A stretch of 64,000 bases of DNA. Source: Cornus controversa. Taxonomy: Eukaryota > Streptophyta > Magnoliopsida > Cornales > Cornaceae. Where the stretch lies: the NCBI GenBank assembly GCA_026545225.1, contig CM048845.1, positions 55,218,033 through 55,282,032 on the forward strand. Reading direction: 5' to 3'. The position numbers were made by a program, and so were the translations under genes. Position 1 is the stretch's first letter. Every line of letters begins with the position of its first letter. Positions 10,359 to 21,875 of this stretch are shown here, one piece after another. The notes under the pieces were generated by a model, which searched no databases, had not been told where the DNA came from, and was given only the letters and a program-made list of their open reading frames with translations.

Positions 10359-11540
10359 ATGGCACCCAAGAGAGCAAGTCACCAAGGTGCTTCAAGTTCA
10401 CGTAATCCTCGCCGAGCGAGGCATGATCCAACTACCGGTTCTTCACGATCTCACCGAGAAGGTATTCAAGAGAGATGGCATCCAAGGGCTTTGAACTTTG
10501 AAACTACATTTGACATAGCCGAACTCTATGGTATGTTTCCCGAGACAAGATGGGGTATTTTTGACATCCGTTGTCGTCGGTCAGCATCCATTTTTATTCC
10601 ACTCTTGTCTACTATCTACCCAAGGCTTGTCAAGGTATTTTATCAAAACTTAATGCTGACACCTAATGAGTAGGATGTGCTTACTTCTTCAGTAGATGGA
10701 ACAATAGTTCGTATGGATATGTCATCCATTGCTATTGCCATGGGTTGTCCTCATGAGTGCCCAGATGAATTGTCTCATATCTACACTCCTCTACCCGACG
10801 ATTTGTCAGTGGGTAATTTGGTTGCACGTTTGTGTGCTAATCGGTTTTCTGGGCCGAAAAGGAATGCAGCTTCCAAGTCTTCAATGTCAAATCACTTATG
10901 GTTCCTTGATGCTGTTCTACTCAAGAATGTATGTCTAATTGGACATAAAACCGAGAGACGTCAAGAGTTCCTCAAAGCTTTATATGCTATACATTTTGGG
11001 CATTGGCTGTCATTCCCACAGATTGTTTGGGGTCAGATGGAGAAATTCTATTCCAAGGTTGTGGCCAAGGCACCAGACACTGCAAGTGACTGGGAGTTTC
11101 CATTCCCGACTATCATTCATCAGTTGCTTGTTGCACAGGGGTATGCAGTCCATGAGGACGAGCTTGCCTTTCCACATGATCTTCATTATGACACGCATGA
11201 CTAGAATTTGAGCCGATCTCATATGCACCAGAGAGTCATAATGGCGCCTGGTGAAGTATCCCAGTTGGCCCAAGGAGGAGAACATATAGATATACCACCA
11301 CCGGTGGAAGATCTAGAGGAGATGGAGGCAGAGGAAGAGGAGGTGCATGCACAGGCTGGTGGCCATGATTATCACTATTTTGAGGGGCAGATTGCTGGGT
11401 TAACAGCCCAGTTTGGCACCTTACAGACAGAGGTCTCCACACAGTTTGGAGCAATAAGGACAGAGATGGCGGATCACTTTTGTGACACTCGCCAAGAGCA
11501 ACTAGAGATGAGGAGGATACTACGTGCACTGATGCGCTAG
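10359..11540 (+). pseudogene. ORF3 (Athila env-like position), copy 1, interrupted
   Basis: Sits where Athila elements carry their third ORF, often called env-like. It resembles the family annotated as putative plant transposon protein: a basic Ser/Arg-rich N-terminus, then a domain with FDIAELYGMFPETRWG, SMSNHLWFLDAVLLKNVC and HFGHWLSFPQIVWGQM. I see no signal peptide or membrane segment, so an envelope role is not supported. TAG at 10671-10673 interrupts it; copy 2 has CAG there. After a second in-frame TAG at 11202-11204 the frame continues to 11540 as an acidic, probably coiled-coil tail. Confidence 0.8.
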
Positions 11541-11589
11541 GCAAACTTAGATCCGGATGCTCAGTCACCACCACACCCTTGACAGGAAG

Positions 11590-11594
11590 GTAAC
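11590..11594. repeat. TRIM target-site duplication GTAAC, left, copy 1
   Basis: The same five bases follow the TRIM at 12168-12172. Confidence 0.9.
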
Positions 11595-12167
11595 TGTAAT
11601 ACCCCGCTCCAACACATGGTATGATATTGTCCGCTTTGGGCCTGAGCCCGCACGGTTTTGCTATTGGGATTTACCCCAAAAGGCCTTATACCATTTGAAG
11701 AGAACATACTACATATAAGCACATCCCCTTTTCCACACCCAGGCGATGTGGGATTGAGCACCCTGTACCCTGTCAGTGTGGTAGCTCAGCCCAGTGTCTG
11801 TCTTCGCACCCGCCCACTCACACCCGTCCACAAGGGTTACTACAATCCACCCCCCTACGAGGCCCAACGTCCTCGTCGGCACACTTCTTCCGGCTGGGTT
11901 CAGGCTCTGATACCAACTGTAATACCCCGCTCCAACACATGGTATGATATTGTCCGCTTTGGGCCTGAGCCCGCACGGTTTTGCTATTGGGATTTACCCC
12001 AAAAGGCCTTATACCATTTGAAGAGAACATACTACATATAAGCACATCCCCTTTTCCACACCCAGGCGATGTGGGATTGAGCACCCTGTATCCTGTCAGT
12101 GTGGTAGCTCAGCCCAGTGTCTGTCTTCGCACCCGCCCACTCACACCCGTCCACAAGGGTTACTACA
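11595..12167 (-). mobile_element. TRIM element nested in element B, copy 1
   Basis: Two 250-bp direct repeats (11595-11844 and 11918-12167) start TGTAATACCCC and end TACTACA as written on the plus strand. They enclose 73 bp, and GTAAC duplications flank the 573-bp unit. Next to the right repeat, 11904-11915 is the complement of TGGTATCAGAGC, the initiator tRNA-Met PBS, so the element reads on the minus strand. The repeats differ at one base I could see. It encodes nothing and is a terminal-repeat retrotransposon in miniature that would need another element's proteins. No 5S-like sequence was seen, so it is not Cassandra. Confidence 0.93.
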
Positions 12168-12336
12168 GTAACCATCTTTTGAATTTTATTGTTTTAAAAA
12201 AAAATAATAATTTGAAAAATGAAAAAATATATATTTATTTTTTTTTAGGATTTTTCTCTTTCATATTTATTTTCACCCATACTATTTCACTTGATTTTTG
12301 GGGTATAGTGGTCTGTTTTGACAAGTTTTAACATTC

Positions 12337-12349
12337 AAGTTTGGGGGTG
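12337..12349 (+). other. Internal PPT-like site 1, copy 1
   Basis: AAGTTTGGGGGTG, identical to the PPT next to the LTR, but 1.4 kb upstream of it. Confidence 0.7.
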
Positions 12350-12476
12350 TGCTTGCATTGCCTTTTTACAACTTGGTGTGCTCTATTTTCTTTCCACTAC
12401 TCCAGATTTTTGGTAACATCGTTCTTACTCTTCTCTATGCTTCAATTAGATGTACATTGAGGACAATGTACAATTT

Positions 12477-12489
12477 AAGTTTGGGGGTG
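12477..12489 (+). other. Internal PPT-like site 2, copy 1
   Basis: AAGTTTGGGGGTG preceded by ATTGAGGACAATGT, an arrangement shared with 33379-33413 in element H. Confidence 0.7.
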
Positions 12490-12968
12490 AGGCGATGCCT
12501 ATTTTTGTGCTTAGTACAATATGGGGGGAAATTTGTGTGAAATTATTTTTGTTTTAGGATTTTTGTTTATTTTATTTTCTTAGTTTGTTTATTATTTTCT
12601 TTTGTTTTATTTTTAGATAGAATGTTTTGACATTATTCAAGGGATTAGTACCTTATGTAGGTGCATAACTTGCAATTTGTGAGTATGTTTTAAATTTTTG
12701 AAACCTGCGGTTTAAATTAAGTGGTTTTAATCATGGTTTGCAATAACATGTTTTAGGGTGATGAATTTTAGTTTCCTTACATGCACAGACACACTAGCAT
12801 AATCTTATGGGGTATAAACTGTGGCTATGAGTTATTGAGTTACATATGCTTGATATTAATTAGTATCTCTTGAGAATGAGTACCGATGATGTGTTTACTT
12901 GACTTCAATGAAAAAAAAAAGAGAAAAAAGTGATGAATAAGCAAATCAATTTGATCTTTTTCATGAGT

Positions 12969-13172
12969 AACCGGGCCTCTATGCCTCAAGAAGCACGGAG
13001 AGTTCGCGTCAAAAGTGAAAGGGTGAGAAAAGATGAGCATTGATTGTCTTGATTTGTAGCCTGACTGATTCGAGTAATTAGGTCTTCGGGGTATCTTAAA
13101 GCCTAGTACCCTAAAGCCATCTGGTTTGGGAGTCACTGACTGGAAGCTTGCTACATGGATCTTTTAGAAAGC
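12969..13172 (+). ncRNA. Conserved non-coding block in Athila 3' region, copy 1
   Basis: Aligns with 33874-34078 of element H although the coding parts of the two elements are clearly diverged. Shared parts are ACCGG followed by CTCTATGCCTCA, a segment around CCTAAAGCCA and CTGGTTTGGGA, and GCTACATGG. The centre at 13113-13127 can pair as a short hairpin; in element H the same place is a perfect 14-base palindrome. Probably an RNA or DNA signal of the element; I do not recognise it. Confidence 0.5.
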
Positions 13173-13725
13173 TTAATAAATCAAGACATTACACAACCAA
13201 TAAAGCAATGAAAAAAATGATGAAAAAAAATGAAAAAGTCATGTATTCATGTTTGGAAGTATGATTTCAATAAGGGGAACTAGTGAGTTGAAAGGGTATG
13301 TGCCTTAATATATTTAGGGTTGAGTTATATTACATGAGATGATTGCTAGTTCACTTTACACGAGGGAGCTAGAGTTAATTATTTTGAGATATGTTGATGT
13401 GAATTATGCATGGGGACCATTGATTTGAATTATGGAATTTGAAAGTTGAAATTATTCTTGAATGCAAGTTTGTAACTGTATATTGTAATCTTCTTCTTGA
13501 ATTAATGTTGAAACAGAGTTTTGAATGTTTGTGGGTAACATTTCTGGAAACCCTCACGAGACTATACTTGTCCACTAGGGGGAACCTAGGGGTTTAAAGG
13601 CTTGTTGCATATGCTAAATGCAATCGTTTCTCCTACGAAAGTGGAGTTGGGTAGTTTAGTTAGTATTTGTTAGTTTCTTTGTTTTAGTTTTATTTTATTC
13701 TATTGCTAAGGGACTAGCAATATGT

Positions 13726-13738
13726 AAGTTTGGGGGTG
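13726..13738 (+). other. Polypurine tract of array copy 1
   Basis: AAGTTTGGGGGTG lies directly before LTR2 and would prime plus-strand synthesis. Confidence 0.88.
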
Positions 13739-15249
13739 TGATCGGCGTTGAATGTTACGCATTCTAGCCTCTTAACTTATGTATTTTATTCTCTTAGTGA
13801 TAGAGTATTTTATTATTTTACTTCGTTTCAGTGTTTTCTGCATTTTCAGGGTCTTAATGGTTATTTCAGTTAAAACCAAGCTTTTGGGCTTTTAAAGAAG
13901 ACATCCAAGATGGTTAGATGAAGCCTATATCAAGCATATTCATTCAACCATTTATTTCAACTCAAATCAGCCTAAGGAAGAGGTCCAAGATAATTACAGC
14001 TGCTTAAGAAGGTTTCGGGCCTGCAGCCCAAATCTACGCATAATACAGTCTTAATCCCGTTTTGGAAAATGGACCAGAAGTCTTATTTTTGAGCCTCAAA
14101 TTGACATAATTTTCGCGTTAGGTTGAACGAAATTTGATTCTGCACACTTTTGTATTTTAAGAAAATTTCGTAAATCGGACTTCTGGTGGGTCAAAAGTTG
14201 GGCCGAAGTCAGCAGGAAAAACCCACCTGATTAGTGCTGCAGGAAACCCTAATTTATTCCTAATTGGATTAGGACTTTGGTGTATTCTCTTGGGGAATAA
14301 AGTGAAGAATAAGAGGCTGGAGTTGAGAGGAAGAGAAAAAGAGAGATTGGAGAGTCTGAGAGGGCTGAGAAGAGAATAGAAACATATTTGTAGAGCCATT
14401 GGAGAACGAAGTCATACGTAGAATTCATGAAGATGATGCCTTCTTCCTCAACAGTTGAAGCTTCTTCTTCTACCATGAGCGGTTAGTTCATCCACTAGGG
14501 TTTTGATGTAGCCCTAACAAAGCATCAATGGTTTGATTGTTTTAATTATTGGGGACCTTTATATACATGCATAGATTGTGTAATTTAGAGGATTCTTATT
14601 ATAGAATTGAGCAATAAAAGTCTTGTAAATTCAGTTTCAATGATTTCTTATCTTGTCTTAGATATTTAGTTGTTGTTATTGAACTCAATCTCTCTTGTTT
14701 TCTGTGATCATAAGAGCGATTATTACATAATGGTAATCACTGAATATATTGTTAAGAGCTTTGATGGATTATGCCTAGAGAAGATGAACCATACTGCACC
14801 CTAGATTAGAGTAGTTAGGCAGATGACCCATGCCAATCGAAGATAGTCCATGGCTTAGCCTTAATCATATGTTATCTTCTTGACGGATGAAGGTGAGCTT
14901 GTAGCCACCGACACCACTTATGTATGATGTAATTCCCCTATAGTTGATTCAATTGACCATTGATTGTGGAGTTAGTGGTGAAGTCAAATACCCTAGATTT
15001 CTCTCATATTATCTTCACTATCTATTTACTTTGATTTATTTTATTTTATCTTTTTAATTAGTTTAAAAATCAGGTTTCTTTTCTTTATAAATTTAATTAG
15101 AATTAATTCAGTATTCCAACTCATCAGACCATAATCCCTGAGGTACGATACCCCTTTCGATAGCCCTATTCTGCAAGGAATTCGTTCTATTGCGAAGTGT
15201 GAAAAATTTTAATTGATATACTTTTTGAGTCACCCTCACATACGAATCA
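13739..15249 (+). repeat. LTR2 of the array, a hybrid LTR
   Basis: The 1511-bp LTR serves as 3' LTR of copy 1 and 5' LTR of copy 2. Up to 14090 it carries the LTR3-type base at every site where LTR1 and LTR3 differ; from 14213 on it carries the LTR1-type base. The switch lies within about 120 bp, which marks the crossover point. Confidence 0.93.
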
Positions 15250-15254
15250 ATTTT

Positions 15255-15272
15255 TGGTGCCGTTGCCGAGGA
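15255..15272 (+). other. Primer binding site, copy 2
   Basis: Same decayed tRNA-Asp type site as at 5547, with the same two transitions. Confidence 0.85.
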
Positions 15273-15393
15273 TTATCTATTTGATTGATTGGATTTCACA
15301 GAATTAATTTTAATTGAATTTTTAGTCTAGGAAATTTTTATATTTTATTTTTAATTTTGTTTTTGTTTTCTTTTCAGGTGTTTTGGTTAATAT

Positions 15394-17061
15394 ATGCAAG
15401 GTCGTCGTTCTATAGCTGATCCTTTGATACCTCTTGATCCTGAGCCTGAAAGTACTCTTAGACAACAGAGGAACATCCTTGTTGATACAATTGTGCAAGA
15501 GGAAGAATTAATTGATGATATGGCAGAAGAGAGGAATAACAACCTTGTTCCTAATGCTAATGGAGAGAGAGCTAGATTGCTTAGGGACTACTATGTTCCT
15601 GAGACATATACCTCACCAGCAGGTTTTCAACTGCCCAATGTCACAGCACAGAATTATGAGATCAAGTCCAACATTATTCAGATGCTACCATCTTATTTTG
15701 GACTGACTCAAGAAGACCCTTACAAGCATCTGAATGAATTCATTGAAGTGTGCTCAACTACCAAAATTCATAACTTCTCTGAAGATGCTTTCAAAATAAG
15801 ACTTTTTCCATTCTCCTTGAAAGACAAAGCAAAGTATTGGTTCAATTCTCTACCGGCAGGTTGTATCACGACTTGGACTCAGATGCAACATGAGTTTCTC
15901 TAGAAGTATTTTCCGATAGGGAAGACCAATCAGTTCAGATGTGCTATCACTGGTTTCTCCCAACATGAGGGGAAACAATTTTATGAGACATGGGAAAGAT
16001 TCAAGGACCTTCTTAGGAAGTGTCCCTATCATCAAGTTCCTAAGTGGCAACTAGTGCAGAGTTTTCATGAAGGGCTCACAGAAGCCAACAGACAGATGGT
16101 TGATGCATCTTGTGGAGGTACTTTTATGTTGAAGAGTGAAGAAGAGGCATGGACCTTATTTAAAAATCTTAGTGACAACTCTCTATAACATGTGTCCTCT
16201 ACTCGTTCTAGCAGACATGCTACTACAAAAAAGACTGATAGAATTTATGAGGTTGGTGCTTCAGAAGCTATGCCAACTGATATTGATTTAATTGCAAAGA
16301 AGGTAGCAGCAATTATGGCTGCCAATCAAACTCCTTCTACTTCAAATTCTTCATTGCTAGGCCCTTGTGAATTTTGCTCTAGTCCTATGCATAATGTGAG
16401 CAATTGTCCTTTAATGGGGTAATTTTCTGATGTTCAACATGAGCAAGTCCAAGCTACATTCACTAGACCAATGAATCCTCCACGAGGTAATACTTACAAT
16501 CCCACATGGAGGAATCATCCTGGTTTTTCTTACAGTAACCAAGGGGCAGCAATGCAACCATCATATCAACCTAGGACTTTTGTGCCTCAACAGCAATATC
16601 AAACACAAAGTCCTATGGCCCAAAGAATTTCTGCTATTGAAGACAAGCTGACACTTACCTTGTCTAAATTTGACAAGCTTGATTCTCTTATAGAGACAGT
16701 GCAAGCTACTACAGCAACAATACAATCTACAGTTCAGCTAGTGCACTCGGATTCTCAATCCATTGCCAAACTGGAATCTCAGTTTGGACAGCTTGCTACT
16801 TTATTGAGTAGAAGAGAAGAAGGGAAGCTCCCTAGTCAACCAATTGCTAATCCAAGAGGGATGCAAGCTTCCATAAGCAACCCCCACCATGAGCAAGTTC
16901 AAGCCATTACTACTTTGAGGAGTGGGAAAATAATTGATAATAAGGTGGGTGAGAAGAAAGAAGAAGAAAAAGTGACCACAAGTCCAAGTGCTGAAATTCC
17001 TTATGAGCCCAAGGCTCCTTTCCCACAACGTTTCCTTGAAGCATCTAAATTGGGGAAGTAA
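15394..17061 (+). pseudogene. gag of element B, copy 2
   Basis: Same sequence as 5686-7353, with the same four nonsense codons (15901, 16186, 16420, 17059) and the intact CX2CX4HX4C knuckle at 16366-16407. The shared stops show that gag was already dead before the tandem duplication. Confidence 0.9.
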
Positions 17062-17079
17062 GGGGACAAGCTGCATGAC

Positions 17080-17769
17080 ATGATGGAGGTGTTTCGACAA
17101 GTGAAGATTAATTTGCCACTCCTTGATGCCATCAAGCAAATTCCTCCTTATGCTAAATTTTTTAAGGACTTGTGCACTCAAAAAAGGCGTTCTAAAAGCC
17201 AAATGCCAAAGAAGGTGATGCTGCCACAACAAGTAAGTTCGATAATTCAGCAGTGCACGCCTCCCAAGTACAAGGATCCTGGTGCCCCAACTATCTCATG
17301 CATCATTGGGGATCACCATGTGGATAAAACTCTTCTTGATTTTGGTGCAAGTGTGAATTTGCTACCCTATTCAGTCTACTTACAATTGGGCTTGGGAGAA
17401 TTGAAGCCTACCTCGGTGGTATTGCAATTTACAGACAGATCAACAAAGCAACCACGAGGAATCATAGAAAATGTGCTCATTAAAGTGGACAAGTTCTACT
17501 TTCCTGTTGATTTCATTATACTTGACACTGAGCCAGTTCATAATCCTAAGAGGCACATTCCAGTGATCCTTGGTCGACCTTTCTTCGCTACAGCTGATGC
17601 TTGCATAAATTGTAGGTCGGGGATCATGGATATCTCATTTGGCAACATGAAGGTTAAGCTTAATATTTTCAATGCTGTTGAGAATCCTCCAGATCAGACT
17701 AATATTTTCTTCATGGACTCTGGGGATGTGGCTGAATCTATAGATGAAATAAGGGTGCAAGAAAAATAG
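17080..17769 (+). pseudogene. Protease of element B, copy 2
   Basis: Identical by eye to 7372-8061, including the unusual DFGA active-site motif. It ends at the same TAG and is again followed by integrase without RT. Confidence 0.88.
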
Positions 17770-17781
17770 AAGGAAAAGAAG

Positions 17782-19186
17782 GTGTTTGAAGATCAATTTT
17801 CTACCATGGTGGTAAATTTTGTATGCACTACACTTTCCAAAACATTTCAAAGTGAGCAATTGTTTGGAGTATCCGACAACTCCATACCATGGTATGCAGA
17901 TATTGTGAATTATTTAGTCACGGGAAAAGTGCCAAGAGACTGGACCAAGCGAGAACGTGATAGATTCTTCTCTAAAGTTCATCATTACTTTTGGGAGGAT
18001 CCAGAGTTGTTAATATTGTCCATATCAGATTATTCGGCGATGTGTCCCAGACCATGAGTTTCAAGATATTCTCAAATTCTACCACTTATTGGCATGTGGA
18101 GGCCACTTCAGTGCAAGGAAGACAACAGCAAAGGTACTTCAATGTGGATTCTTTTGGCCTTCTCTATTTCATGATGCATATGTTTTCTGTAAGACTTGTG
18201 ATCGATGTCAAAGATTGGGTTCAATGTCGAGGCGAGATATGATGCCAATGAGCCCCATTCTGGTGGTTAAAATTTTTGATGTTCGGGGAATTGATTTTAT
18301 GGGACCCTTTCCACCCTCTTTTGGCTATGAATACATTCTGGTTGGTGTGGATTATGTTTCCAAATGGGTGGAGGCCATTGCAACTCAAACCAATGATCAC
18401 AAGGTGGTAATAAAATTCATGCATGAGAATATTCTTAGTTAATTCAAAATTCCTCGAGCCTTGATCAGTGATGGTGGTTCTTACTTTTGTAATAAATTCT
18501 TGAGAGGTTTGCTTGTTAAATATTCAGTGACACATAAGGTGGCAACACCTTATCATCCTTAGACAAGTGGGCAAGTAGAGCTATCCAATCGAGAAATTAT
18601 GCATGTTCTCAAAAAGACAGTGAGACCGGATAGAAGAGATTGGTCATTCCGACTGAGTGAGGTGCTATGGGCATATCGGACTGCTTATAAGACTCCTATC
18701 GGTATGTCACCATATCGGTTAGTGTATGGGAAAGAATGTCATCTTCTAGTAGAGATCGAGCATAAGGCGCTCTGGGCAATCCGAAAATTTAATTTTGATG
18801 CAAAAAGAGCTGGGGAAGAGAGAAAGTTTCAATTAAATGAATTAGAAGAGTTTAGACGTGATGCTTATGAAAGTTCATGAATTTACAAAGAGAGGATGAA
18901 GCCATTTCATGATCGACATATCTCACGAAAGTCCTTCTCTCTGGGTGATAAAGTGTGGCTCTTCAATTCAAAGCTTCGGTTGTTTCCCGGAAAATTGCGT
19001 TCAAGGTGGGATGGACCATTCCAAGTGAATTTGATTTTTCCTCATGGTGCTATAGAAATTCGAAGCTTTTGAGATAATACTTTGATGAAAGTTAATGGGC
19101 AAAGGTTGAAGCATTGTGTGGAAGGATGTGTGCCAAGAAAAGACGTAGAGTCCGTCGACTTAACGGATCCCGTCTACCCGACTTAA
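17782..19186 (+). pseudogene. Integrase of element B, copy 2
   Basis: Same frameshift and stops as in copy 1. The catalytic codons lie 9708 bp after those of copy 1. The only difference seen is A at 18928 for G at 9220 in the C-terminal region. Confidence 0.9.
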
Positions 19187-20066
19187 TCTCTTTGGAGAGT
19201 TGATCGTCCCCTACGGATGTTAAATTATAGATTTTGTATGTATTTATATACTTTATTTGCTTTAATTTTCTTTGATTTTAATTTTTAGTTTTAGTTTTCT
19301 TTCAATTTTAGTTGCGTTTTAATGTTTTTTCTTTGAGTTTTTGATGTATAAGTTGCTTTCGGAGGATGCCAAGAGGTGTACCGAGGTATTTGGACTCAAG
19401 ACGGGTGAAAAATCGTGCTCTCGGTCAACCTTGGGTGATGGAGACTCAAAATTATCAAGTCTCGATCGAACTTGGGCGATGGAGGGTCAAACAGGCTTCC
19501 AGGAGGGGGATCGATCGCCCCAATTGAGGGGGATCGATCGCCCCTTAATATTTTTGAAGGATGACCACCACCAGCTGGGCGATCGATCGCCCATCGCTGG
19601 GGGGATCGATCACCCAAGCCCAAAAATTGGGCTGGCCGAGAATCCTCCTTATATATGGACACCCACTCCTCCTTTGTTGCTTCCACTTGCATCCTTGACC
19701 TCTTTGAACTCCAATTCAAGTCCTACTTCAACCGAACAATTATTTTCTTCAATTGGTGAGTATTAAACAAGAATTCAACATTGATCATCATCAACTTCAA
19801 CATCAAATTGGATCAAAAATCACTAGTTCTCAAAGGAAGCTCTCACTTTTTCAAGTTCAACATCAAAGTAAGTGAAGTTTTTCTTTGGTGAAATTGTGCA
19901 ATTCTTTTAGGGGGCTTTTGAAGACCAAGTTTGGGGGATCAATTTGGTGCATTTACTTGTTCGATTTGGGTGGAAAAATTATCGAAAAGAGGAGATTGAA
20001 GGTTCCAATTTAATTGTGCACACCAAGTGTTTGATTTAGTTCCTCAACCACACTTTTTCTACTTCT
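19187..20066 (+). other. Post-integrase spacer of element B, copy 2
   Basis: Duplicate of 9479-10358. It carries the GATCGATC cluster at 19504-19616, the TATA-like box at 19649-19656 and the donor-like GTGAGT at 19756-19761. Confidence 0.6.
19504..19616 (+). promoter_or_regulatory. Inverted-repeat cluster, GATCGATC type, copy 2
   Basis: Same four palindromes as at 9796-9908, in the same position before the TATA-like box. Confidence 0.75.
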
Positions 20067-20912
20067 ATGGCACCCAAGAGAGCAAGTCACCAAGGTGCTT
20101 CAAGTTCACGTAATCCTCGCCGAGCGAGGCATGATCCAACTACCGGTTCTTCACGATCTCACCGAGAAGGTATTCAAGAGAGATGGCATCCAAGGGCTTT
20201 GAACTTTGAAACTACATTTGACATAGCCGAACTCTATGGTATGTTTCCCGAGACAAGATGGGGTATTTTTGACATCCGTTGTCGTCGGTCAGCATCCATT
20301 TTTATTCCACTCTTGTCTACTATCTACCCAAGGCTTGTCAAGGTATTTTATCAAAACTTAATGCTGACACCTAATGAGCAGGATGTGCTTACTTCTTCAG
20401 TAGATGGAACAATAGTTCGTATGGATATGTCATCCATTGCTATTGCCATGGGTTGTCCTCATGAGTGCCCAGATGAATTGTCTCATATCTACACTCCTCT
20501 ACCCGACGATTTGTCAGTGGGTAATTTGGTTGCACGTTTGTGTGCTAATCGGTTTTCTGGGCCGAAAAGGAATGCAGCTTCCAAGTCTTCAATGTCAAAT
20601 CACTTATGGTTCCTTGATGCTGTTCTACTCAAGAATGTATGTCTAATTGGACATAAAACCGAGAGACGTCAAGAGTTCCTCAAAGCTTTATATGCTATAC
20701 ATTTTGGGCATTGGCTGTCATTCCCACAGATTGTTTGGGGTCAGATGGAGAAATTCTATTCCAAGGTTGTGGCCAAGGCACCAGACACTGCAAGTGACTG
20801 GGAGTTTCCATTCCCGACTATCATTCATCAGTTGCTTGTTGCACAGGGGTATGCAGTCCATGAGGACGAGCTTGCCTTTCCACATGATCTTCATTATGAC
20901 ACGCATGACTAG
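20067..20912 (+). CDS. ORF3 (Athila env-like position), copy 2, intact
   Basis: 281 codons open from ATG to TAG, the only undamaged long frame of the array. The N-terminal 40 residues are basic and rich in Ser and Arg (MAPKRASHQGASSSRNPRRA), which could be a nuclear-localising or nucleic-acid-binding tail. The rest matches the plant transposon ORF3 domain also seen at 31594-32310. Its function is unknown; no envelope features were seen. A candidate promoter and intron signals lie upstream at 19649 and 19756. In copy 1 the Gln codon at 20379-20381 is TAG. Confidence 0.75.
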   Translation: MAPKRASHQGASSSRNPRRARHDPTTGSSRSHREGIQERWHPRALNFETTFDIAELYGMFPETRWGIFDIRCRRSASIFIPLLSTIYPRLVKVFYQNLMLTPNEQDVLTSSVDGTIVRMDMSSIAIAMGCPHECPDELSHIYTPLPDDLSVGNLVARLCANRFSGPKRNAASKSSMSNHLWFLDAVLLKNVCLIGHKTERRQEFLKALYAIHFGHWLSFPQIVWGQMEKFYSKVVAKAPDTASDWEFPFPTIIHQLLVAQGYAVHEDELAFPHDLHYDTHD

Positions 20913-20915
20913 AAT

Positions 20916-21248
20916 TTGAGCCGATCTCATATGCACCAGAGAGTCATAATGGCGCCTGGTGAAGTATCCCAGTTGGCCCAAGGAGGAGAACATATAGATA
21001 TACCACCACCGGTGGAAGATCTAGAGGAGATGGAGGCAGAGGAAGAGGAGGTGCATGCACAGGCTGGTGGCCATGATTATCACTATTTTGAGGGGCAGAT
21101 TGCTGGGTTAACAGCCCAGTTTGGCACCTTACAGACAGAGGTCTCCACACAGTTTGGAGCAATAAGGACAGAGATGGCGGATCACTTTTGTGACACTCGC
21201 CAAGAGCAACTAGAGATGAGGAGGATACTACGTGCACTGATGCGCTAG
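20916..21248 (+). pseudogene. C-terminal coiled-coil part of ORF3, copy 2
   Basis: In frame with ORF3 after the TAG at 20910-20912. It encodes an acidic stretch (EEMEAEEEEVH) and a repeated AQFGTLQTEVSTQFGAIRTE segment with heptad-like spacing that ends at 21248. Element H has a similar acidic, heptad-like tail at 32341-32622, so this was most likely part of the same protein. Confidence 0.6.
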
Positions 21249-21302
21249 GCAAACTTAGATCCGGATGCTCAGTCACCACCACACCCTTGACAGGAAGGTA
21301 AC

Positions 21303-21875
21303 TGTAATACCCCGCTCCAACACATGGTATGATATTGTCCGCTTTGGGCCTGAGCCCGCACGGTTTTGCTATTGGGATTTACCCCAAAAGGCCTTATACC
21401 ATTTGAAGAGAACATACTACATATAAGCACATCCCCTTTTCCACACCCAGGCGATGTGGGATTGAGCACCCTGTACCCTGTCAGTGTGGTAGCTCAGCCC
21501 AGTGTCTGTCTTCGCACCCGCCCACTCACACCCGTCCACAAGGGTTACTACAATCCACCCCCCTACGAGGCCCAACGTCCTCGTCGGCACACTTCTTCCG
21601 GCTGGGTTCAGGCTCTGATACCAACTGTAATACCCCGCTCCAACACATGGTATGATATTGTCCGCTTTGGGCCTGAGCCCGCACGGTTTTGCTATTGGGA
21701 TTTACCCCAAAAGGCCTTATACCATTTGAAGAGAACATACTACATATAAGCACATCCCCTTTTCCACACCCAGGCGATGTGGGATTGAGCACCCTGTATC
21801 CTGTCAGTGTGGTAGCTCAGCCCAGTGTCTGTCTTCGCACCCGCCCACTCACACCCGTCCACAAGGGTTACTACA
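21303..21875 (-). mobile_element. TRIM element nested in element B, copy 2
   Basis: Duplicate of the TRIM at 11595-12167: repeats 21303-21552 and 21626-21875, PBS complement at 21612-21623, GTAAC duplications at 21298-21302 and 21876-21880. The same sites in both copies show that it inserted before the tandem duplication. Confidence 0.93.

Larger units (their letters stand above)
12168..13725 (+). other. 3' non-coding region of element B, copy 1
   Basis: About 1.5 kb without a supported gene between ORF3 and the PPT. Two internal PPT-like sites (12337-12349 and 12477-12489) carry the same AAGTTTGGGGGTG as the true PPT. The second follows ATTGAGGACAATGT, which also precedes the internal site of element H at 33401. 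A block at 12969-13172 is conserved in element H. Confidence 0.75.

Noticed and set aside
10359..11540. True envelope gene
   Set aside because: Only the position is env-like. No signal peptide, fusion peptide or membrane helix could be seen.
11600..12167. Two similar open frames with the sequence MLLGFTPKGLIPFEEN
   Set aside because: They are the two LTRs of the TRIM element read in one frame; the repeat structure, PBS and target duplications explain them fully.
11595..12167. Cassandra-type TRIM with 5S rRNA promoter
   Set aside because: No 5S internal control region recognised in the repeats on either strand.
12840..13136. Antisense frame that looks alike in elements B (12840-13136) and H (33894-34109), with a PKP-GFR-LG segment
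   Set aside because: The likeness follows from the conserved non-coding block without gaps in that stretch; outside it the frames do not align. Kept as a nucleotide feature only.
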